Shown here: one piece after another, positions 56,860 through 64,000 of the stretch | How positions within the stretch are numbered: the stretch's first letter is position 1 | Layout of the letters: each line of letters opens with the position of its first letter | Source of the DNA: Macrostomum hystrix | Taxonomy: Eukaryota; Platyhelminthes; Macrostomidae | Reading direction: 5' to 3' | Length of the DNA: 64,000 bases | Assembly (NCBI GenBank): GCA_950097015.1 | Contig: CATNEN010000003.1 | Coordinates: 8,847,501-8,911,500 of the forward strand | Position numbers and translations under genes: made by a program | The notes under the pieces: generated by a model | Databases searched by the model: none | What the model saw: the letters and a program-made list of their open reading frames with translations, nothing else | What the model was told of the DNA's origin: nothing

Positions 56860-59055
56860 ATGGCTACAACGCGAGCACTTGGCACACTATTTCTACTAAT
56901 CGGCATTCTCGCGTCCACAATTAGCCTGGCAACATCTGCCTGGCGACATCTTCACGTGCAGTACGGCCAAGGTCGTCCGACCGATGTACAGCCATTGTCT
57001 GACGGAGTTCAACTAAGAGAGCATGCCAACTATAAGAATAACAACGGTAAGAAACGTATGTCTAAAAATAGAACAATGTACACTACACGCAACGTCATCC
57101 TTTCCCGCCAAAATAAAAATATATATGAATTACGTCATTAATGTCTCTACTCTCGGCTATAGTCTAAAAATAGAACAATGTACACTACACGCGACGTCAT
57201 CCTTTCCCGCCAAAATAAAAAAATATATCAATTACGTCATTAATTTCTCTACTCTCGGCTATAGTCTAAAAATAGAACAATGTACACTACACGCGACGTC
57301 ATCCTTTCCCGCCAAAATAAAAAAATATATCAATTACGTCATTAATTTCTCTACTCTCGGCTATAGTCTAAAAATAGAACAATGTACACTACACGCGACG
57401 TCATCCTTTCCCGCCAAAATAAAAAAATATATCAATTACGTCATTAATTTCTCTACTCTCGGCTGTAGTCTAAAAATAGAATTGTGTACATTCAACGTAC
57501 AAAAAAATTTTAATGCCTCACAGTCTATATAGATTTGTATATGCCGGACAGTCAAAAGTAGGTTATTTTACGGAATAACGCATGCGCATTAATTATGTCA
57601 CGATCTTAAATTTCCCCATACGAACATCTCAGTGATTCGGATTGTGTTGAGTCTGGCAGCCCTTGGCACTGGCCTGGCCTCGCTGGCGTTCTGCTTAGAA
57701 ATTGTGCGCATCTTACGGCACGAAGGTCGGGCAGCCGATCGAATTCTAATGGTGGAATTCGTCTGCACATCTATTGCAGGTAATTTACATTCTTCTTAAC
57801 AGTAGAAAGAGCACGAGGTGTTTAAAATAGACACATTCTTCCGTATATCTAAAGATATGAAACAAGAAAATATTTGTTGAACCAATATGGTTTCGCCATA
57901 GAGGGTCATACAGAGCAATATTAGTTGTCCTTCGACAAGAATCGTTGAACATATCGTCAGACGATGCTGACTTCGGTTGGCCTTGAAATTTATTTCATCG
58001 TAAAGGGTGGAAAAATTTTATCCACATTGTGGACTTTAACGAAAATCGGTCATTTGATTTTTAACGCGAAGTCCGGAGCTCGATTCTCAGCCCAGGAAGA
58101 TAAAATTTCCCATTGCGTACTAGCAGGTCAGGCGTGCAATAAACACAGTGGGATGTCTTTCCTTTATCCATAGCAATAGCAAACTTATCTCCAACCAACA
58201 ACCTTCGCAGCCCCCAGTCAGCTGGGCTCCGTCTCGGTCTTCGGCTACTTCTTCATAGCGCACGCCTCCTCGGCGGCTCTACAGGCCGAGGCAGAGCCGC
58301 GCCTGTCCCACCTGCTGAACCTCGTGGTCATCGACGCCAACGGCTGGCGCGCTGAGCCCGGATACAGCTTCTACCTGATGCTGTGCAGCCTGATCTGTCT
58401 CACCGTGGCCGCCTTCGTCCTCTGCTACGAGCTCTGCCACCGGGAGGAGCGTCGCCGAAAACGTATCGAACTTCAACAGCTTCACCAGCAGCAGTTGCTT
58501 CAACGGCGCGGCAGCGGCGCCGGCGGCGGCAAGCGAGTGTCTTTGGCGCCGTCGCAGCAGCTGCCACCTCTGCCGGACCTCTTTGTGACCGAGGAGCTGC
58601 CGGTGCCGCACTGTCTGGTTCGTCGATCTCGATCGTCGTCAATCAATTCGCAGCGCAGTCAAAATTCTCAACGCAGCGGCTCCGTTTCCATAGCAACCGC
58701 AGCCGTTGCGGTCGGCTCCTCAGCGACCTGCCCGCACAGGCGCTGCAACTCGGTCAGGACGAGTCCCGCTGTTGGAGGTCGCATCGCTGCCGGTCGTCGT
58801 GCAAGTCGAGTTAGCGCCGGTGTTGGCGCCGGACGCAGTCGCGAGTCCAGCGTCTGCTGTCAGGGCTCCGGTGAGTCGGCGATGCTGTTGCTGCCGCAGC
58901 AGTACTCGCATCAGCAGCAGCAATGTAATGCTGACTGTGCTTGTCATTCAACCAATGACAATCTGCTGAGTGTGCCGCAGGCCTACGCTGCGGCTGTGCA
59001 GTTCACGGAGGTCCGCGACGGTGACAGTGACAACCCGCAGCCAGTTTATCTGTGA
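56860..59055 (+). CDS. Claudin/PMP22-like four-pass membrane protein, three exons
   Basis: The exons are 56860-57046, 57633-57779 and 58211-59055, giving 392 residues. Donors are AACG|GTAAGA and GCAG|GTAATT; acceptors are gaacatctcag and accttcgcag; both introns are phase 1. Hydrophobic segments lie at residues 7-27, 63-90, about 102-132 and 162-187, in the claudin/PMP22/clarin arrangement, with a large first extracellular loop. The claudin W-GLW-C-C signature is absent from that loop, so a true claudin is unlikely. The last 200 residues form a cytoplasmic tail rich in Gln, Ser and Arg (HREERRRKRIELQQLHQQQ, then SRSSSINSQRSQNSQRS). The extreme C-terminus, QPVYL, could be a PDZ ligand. The ATG lies 26 nt after a good acceptor. 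A role in junctions or as a channel or receptor auxiliary subunit is possible but not shown. Confidence 0.75.
57061..57480 (+). repeat. 102-bp intronic tandem repeat with CRE-like motifs
   Basis: Four full units start at 57061, 57163, 57265 and 57367; a fifth begins at 57469. All are nearly identical. Each unit carries gacgtcat (or aacgtcat) and tacgtcat, which resemble CREB/ATF half to full sites, plus tttcccgccaaa, which resembles an E2F site. It lies 15 nt into intron 1 of the claudin-like gene. Because 102 is divisible by three, one frame stays open (57023-57532). Confidence 0.95.
57925..58065 (+). repeat. Dispersed repeat R3, copy c, in intron 2 of the claudin-like gene
   Basis: It shares ttcgacaagaatcgttgaa with copy a and the reverse complement of aaatgaccgattttcg with copy b. 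Confidence 0.6.
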
Positions 59056-59164
59056 TTCACTGCCACTTCATCGCTGACGTTGGAACTTCATCCTTGCTTA
59101 TTCACCCTGTCCTGATTTTATGAATCAACCTTTGGCCCATCAAAATCTAAGCCTTGACCTACTG

Positions 59165-59645
59165 AAACAAAACCTGACCAATATCAGCCAATTCTGACCC
59201 ATAGAAAAACGGACAACCTGAAACCAAACCTGACCCACAAAAATCAAACCTGACCCACAAAAATCAAACCTGACCCCCAAAAATCAAACCTGACCCCCAA
59301 AAATCAAACCTGACCCACAAAAATTAAAACTGACCCGCAAAAATCAAGTCTGACCCACAAAAGTCAAACCTGACCCGCAAAAATCAAATCTGACCCACAA
59401 AAGTCAAACCTGACACACAAAAGTCAAACCTGACACACAAAAGTCAAACCTGACACACAAAAGTCAAACCTGACACACTATAAAGTCAAATCTGACACAC
59501 GAAAGTCAAATCTGACACACTAAAGTCAAATCTGACACACTAAAGTCAAACCTGACACACTAAAGTCAAACCTGACACCCTAAAGTCAAACCTGACACAC
59601 TAAAGTCAAACCTGACACACTAAAGTCAAACCTGACACACTTATA
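59165..59645 (+). repeat. 20-21-bp minisatellite after the claudin-like gene
   Basis: About 23 copies of acctgacacacaaaagtcaa and variants (acccacaaaaatcaa, acacactaaagtcaa). There is a directional drift from 'acccacaaaaatc' on the left to 'acacactaaagtc' on the right. It may lie in the 3'UTR; an AATAAA occurs at 59742. Confidence 0.9.
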
Positions 59646-60950
59646 TTCAGTTTTTCCGCTTTGACCCATCTGCATGCATTATAACAATTTTTTAACATTT
59701 ATTTACTGCTTTGGGTTTGACATTTAGCAGTTCGTTGTGAAAATAAATTATCAAAACAATGATTAGGCATCCGTGTTTCACTTAAACTATCCTGCTATCA
59801 CCATAGTTTAACTACTTAATCAGAATCAAATGTATTAATTTACATTTCTAAAGTTTATAGTGTCATCATCCTTGCTCATGTGAATGCGATAATTTTTATT
59901 ATATTGCTATATTGCACGAAACTACAAAACGATTGTAAATTGCCATCTATCAATCGGTTTCCATTGACCGTTATCCTACAACACGAATCTTAATAAAACA
60001 ATGCTAATCATGCATGCCCTCAAAACAGAATGGAAAATATAATATCTAATGTCATACTCGAGGATGCAAAAAATATCTGTTTTCTCTGTTTTCTGTGTTT
60101 CTATTGTCTGAAATACCATTATGAAGTGTGAAATTCATGAAATTAGTTAAATTCTCGTATTGTCTAAATCGGATAATAGGATTTTCATTCATGCTAGATT
60201 TTTTTGTTTAACTGTGTTGCACTTCAGCGTGAGACTGTTGTCACGGTAACACCGTGAAAAATATAGGAAAGATGTAGAATTTTTTATCAAAACAAAATTA
60301 TAAAATTATACTAACTTTACTTGCTGCTAGGTCAGAAAATTTTAAAAGTACATTTAAGCTTTCACACATTGTCAAGCGAAAAGTATATAAAATTATAAAT
60401 GTATAAAAGTACATTTCGAAGTTGTTTAAGTAAAAAACAAATGGGATTAAAATGAGATTTAAAGGAACTGGGATTTTTTTAAGTGTGCATAAAAACAGGA
60501 TTACAAAGTAGGATTTCAATTCAAGTGCCTAGTATTAAAGCACAATTCTGCTTATTGCAAAAAATTTGCTGCTGTTGCTGTTTTTCTTTTTGAAGAAACA
60601 TTTTTCGTTTAAATTATTCTGATCGATTTAGGTGCATGAAAAGATTCTTAAAAAGTAGTTAAAAAATTAATAATTTCTACAAGTGCCACAACCTATTTAA
60701 GTCATGCAATAATGCTTACTTTAATCATCTGAAGATTATTGAAGTTGAAAGGATTAGAGGTAGCTACAATAAAGTTGAAAACTTGCCAACTAAACTGTAA
60801 ACTTGACTACTTTTAGTAGAGAAGAGGTAGAATAGAAATAAAATTAAGCCTAGCCTGCTTGGCACAGCCGCGGCTATGCAAAAGCTCTTTCAGAAACTGT
60901 GTACATCTGTATCCGTGGACTGATGGTGAAATGGAGAGGAGTTTGGGGGA
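59646..60950. other. AT-rich spacer
   Basis: No supported gene. The minus-strand 73-codon frame at 60298-60519 is AT-rich and hydrophobic, with no domain. Confidence 0.4.
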
Positions 60951-60979
60951 AGAGAGAGCAAGAGTGGAGAAAGAGAGAG

Positions 60980-61995
60980 GGAAGAGGGAAGAGACAGAAG
61001 GAGGGAAAATGGAGAGGGAATGTAAAGAGAGAGAGTGAATGTAAAGAGAGAGAGTGAATGTAAAGAGAGAGGGGAATGTAAAGAGAGAGAGGGAATGTAA
61101 AGAGTGAGAGAGAATTTAATGAGAAAGAGAATGTAAAGAGAGAGGAAGGGAATGTAAAGAGAGGGAATATAAAGAGAGAGGAAGGGAACGTAAAGAGAGA
61201 GGAATGGAATGTTAAGAGAGAGAGAATTTAAGGAGAGAGAGAGAATGTAAAGAGAGAGAGTGAATGTAAAAAGAGAGGGGAATGTAAAGAGAGAGAGGGA
61301 ATGTAAAGAGTGAGAGAGAATTTAAGGAGAGAGAGAATGTAAAGAGAGAGGGGAATGTAAAGAGAGAGAGGGAATGTAAAGATAGAGGAAGGGAATGTAA
61401 AGAGTGAGAGAATTAAAAGAGGGAGAATGTAAAGAGAAAGGAAAGGAATGTAAAGAGAGAGGAAGGGAATGTAAAGAGAAAAGAAGGGTATGTAAAGAGA
61501 GAAGAAGGGTATTTAAAGAGAAAAGAAGGGTATGTAAAGAGAGAAGAAGGGTATGTAAAGAGAGAAGAAGGGTATGTAAAGAGAGAAGAAGGGTATGTAA
61601 AGAGAGAAGAAGGGTATGTAAAGAGAAAAGAAGGGTATGTAAAGAGAGAAGAAGGGTATGTAAAGAGAGAAGAAGGGTATGTAAAGAGAAAAGAAGGGTA
61701 TGTAAAGAGAGAAGAAGGGTATGTAAAGAGAAAAGAAGGGTATGTAAAGAGAAAAGAAGGGTATGTAAAGAGAGAAGAAGGTTAAAGAGAGAAGAAGGGT
61801 ATGTAAAGAGATGGGAACGAAATGTAAAGAGAGAAGAAGGGTATGTAAAGAGAGAAGAAGGGTATGTAAAGAGAGAAGAAGGGTATGTAAAGAGAGAAGA
61901 AGGGTATTTAAAGAGAGAAGAAGGGTATGTAAAGAGAGGGGAACGGAATGTAAAGAGAGAGGCAGGGAACAAAGAGATGGAAGGTAGAGAGAGGG
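60980..61995 (+). repeat. 21-bp purine-rich minisatellite
   Basis: The left part (60980-61440) has variable gggaatgtaaagagagaga units. The right part (61440-61960) has uniform gggtatgtaaagagagaaga-type 21-bp units with a gagaaa variant. At 21 bp (seven codons) it produces long frames on both strands that are not genes. Confidence 0.95.
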
Positions 61996-62400
61996 ATGGA
62001 TGGAAGCGATAGTGCCGGAGATGCAGTTCAGCGCAAACCTTGCAAGGCACTGCAGCTCGTAGCTTTAATCCAGGCCAGTAACGAATTCATCGATTCATCG
62101 GAGCTAGATGAAGCTTTCTAGTGCTTATGCTTACTAATGATGGCACTCTTTTGAAAAAATGAATAGCTAAATCAGCTGCCTCACTGATTGGCAAGCATCT
62201 AGGCGTGGAGATGGAAGAGCACTTATCTACGAATATACCGACTTTCACGAGGTCGTGAGATAGTTCAAATTGAAGCATTTTGGTCACTTTAGTAACATTG
62301 TTAACTTCTATTTCAGCTGCATTTTTTGAAAAGTATTTTGCAAACGACAATTCTGCTATTTCTACTAGGAACTTGCGTTGCAAGCGTTGTATCACTTACA
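61996..62400. other. Unique spacer between two arrays
   Basis: A 102-codon minus-strand frame (62087-62395) has ordinary composition but no recognised domain and no splice or poly(A) context. It is left uncalled. Confidence 0.35.
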
Positions 62401-63490
62401 AACACTCTGTACTCCCACACTCTCCCACACTCTCCCATACTATCCCACACTATCCCACACTATCCCACACTCTCCCACACTCTCCCACACTCTCCCATAC
62501 TATCCCACACTATCCCATACTCTCCTACACTGTCCCAAACTCTCCCACACTGTCCCACACTCTCCCACATTCTCCCATACTATCCCACACTATCCCACAT
62601 TGTCCCACGCTATCCCACACTCTCGCACACTCTCCCACACTGTCCCACACTCTCCCACACTGTCCCACACTCTCCCACACTGTCCCACACTCTCCCACAC
62701 TCTCCTACACTGTCCCACACTCTCCCACACTGTCCCACACTCTCCCACACTGTCCCACACTGTCCCACACTCTCCCACACTCTCCTACACTGTCCCACAC
62801 TCACCCACACTATCCCACACTATCCCACACAATCCCACACTCTCCCAAACTCTCCCACACTCTCCTACACTATCCCACACTATCCCACACTATCCCACAC
62901 TACCCCACACTGTCCCATACTCTCCCACACTCTCCCATACTATCCCACACTATCCCACACTCTCCCACACTCTCCCATACTATCCCACACTATCCCACAC
63001 TCTCCTACACTGTCCCAAACTCTCCCACACTGTCCCACACTCTCCCACATTCTCCCATACTATCCCACACTATCCCACATTGTCCCACTGCACTCTCCCA
63101 CACTGTCCCACGCTCTCCCACACTCTCCCACACTCTCCCACACTATCCCACACTATCCCACACTATCCCACACTATCCCACACTGTCCCATACTCTCCCA
63201 CACTCTCCCATACTATCCCACACTATCCCACACTCTCCCACACTGTCCCACACTCTCCCACACTCTCCCACACTCTCCTACACTGTCCCACACTCACCCA
63301 CACTATCCCACACTATCACACACTATCCCACACTCTCCCAAACTCTCCCACACTCTCCTACACTATCCCACACTATCCCACACTATCCCACACTCTCCCA
63401 CACTCTCCTACACTGTCCCACACTCACCCACACTATTCCAAACTATCCCACACTATTCCAAACTATCCCACACTATTCCAAATAGTATTT
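62400..63490 (+). repeat. 10-bp satellite
   Basis: About 108 copies of tatcccacac, with tctcccacac, tgtcccacac, tctcccatac and related variants. Blocks of several hundred bp recur: the order of variants around 62470-62600 reappears around 62950-63080. All three forward frames stay open through most of it, a sign of low complexity rather than coding. Confidence 0.95.
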
Positions 63491-63900
63491 TTAAGCTATT
63501 TGTTTCGCAAAGATGGATGGACTGGTTTTGTTCATAATTGTGCTTCTAAGAATAAATGCAAGGCAAACTATTTTTCCTAATATAATATCACTCAATCCAG
63601 GCTATGGAATTGAGAAGTGATTGGATAAGAGTGATCAGAGAAGCACAAATGCGGAGTTTCAAGCCAACTAATTTTAATTGGTGGACAAGCAAAGCCTTAA
63701 ATACTACTGTTGCTCTACTTAATGAAGATGTGCGGCACACTTTTGTAAGACAAATATTACTATCATTTGCAAGGAGTTGCTTCTGACTGAAAACAACACT
63801 TCAGGTAAGAATTATGCTTCCGAATATAAAATAAACCTGTCTCAAGCTCCAGGATCCCAATAACTCAGCCCATAACACATTTCACAGAATGTGTTTTGTA
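63491..63900. other. Spacer near the right edge
   Basis: Non-repetitive sequence. A 60-codon frame (63604-63786) has no recognised domain. No gene can be supported, although an exon of a gene continuing to the right cannot be excluded. Confidence 0.3.
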
Positions 63901-64000
63901 CATCAGATATCACACATATCTCAAGATCCCATATCCCAATACCCCACATCTCAAGATCCCATATCTCAAGATCCCAATCCCAAGGTCCCACATCTCAAGA
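63901..64000 (+). repeat. Start of a further minisatellite, cut by the window edge
   Basis: Repeated atctcaagatcccatat and related forms (cccaataccccac, cccaaggtccc) run to the last base, so the array continues beyond the window. Confidence 0.7.

Noticed and set aside
57023-57532. 169-codon frame within the claudin-like locus
   Set aside because: It runs through the 102-bp intronic repeat. Clean donor and acceptor sites place this sequence in intron 1.
61322-62050. 242-codon minus-strand Leu/Ser/His-rich frame and 202-codon plus-strand Lys/Arg-rich frame
   Set aside because: Both come from the 21-bp (7-codon) repeat.
62280-63580. Three overlapping 400-codon frames rich in Ser, His, Pro, Thr and Leu
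   Set aside because: The 10-bp satellite shifts frame every unit, so all three frames encode the same low-complexity pattern. Simultaneous openness shows repeat, not coding.

Overview
The window comes from an intron-bearing animal nuclear genome. The evidence is spliced genes with GT/AG introns, a proteasome subunit, a cytosolic and a mitochondrial ribosomal protein, a p24 cargo receptor, Tudor-domain proteins, a metazoan-type histone 3' stem-loop, tRNA-derived SINEs and a hAT-type DNA element. At least six of the seven genes with a visible start carry a splice-acceptor-like AG 1-26 nt before the start codon. That is what spliced-leader trans-splicing looks like, and it would fit a flatworm or another trans-splicing invertebrate. 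The phylum is an inference; no taxon can be read with confidence.

Layout. 0.6-5.1 kb: the last exon of proteasome subunit beta-4 (PSMB4), then a two-exon FAD-dependent (DAO-fold) oxidoreductase whose intron is largely two minisatellites. 5.4-10.8 kb: 47-bp and 40-bp arrays and AT-rich DNA. 10.8-11.6 kb: a secreted C-type lectin. 11.8-14.8 kb: 33-bp and 32-bp arrays. 14.9-23.8 kb: four consecutive minus-strand genes, in transcription order MRPL47, eL36 and two paralogous single-Tudor genes; the introns of three of them hold minisatellites. 24.1-30.4 kb: a complete hAT-like non-autonomous element with 8-bp target duplications, a relic histone 3' end, and a broken Ty3/Gypsy-type gag. 30.6-33.0 kb: a four-exon p24/TMED gene on the minus strand with SINEs in its introns. 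34.2-56.5 kb: almost gene-free satellite DNA, dominated by about 14 kb of a 29-bp repeat (roughly 490 units). 56.9-59.1 kb: a three-exon claudin/PMP22-like four-pass membrane protein with a long cytoplasmic tail. 59.1-64 kb: further arrays.

Tandem repeats of 10-102 bp, in more than 20 arrays, take up about half the window by rough addition of array lengths. The arrays sit between genes and also inside introns, in some cases next to the splice sites. The genes do not form one pathway: they mix housekeeping genes (PSMB4, eL36, MRPL47, TMED), a probable germline/piRNA-type pair (the Tudor proteins), a secreted lectin and a membrane protein. The most unusual items are the Tudor pair with a conserved intron and a changed methylarginine-cage residue, the recurrent near-start acceptors, the higher-order duplications in the 29-bp satellite, and a 102-bp intronic repeat with CRE-like motifs.
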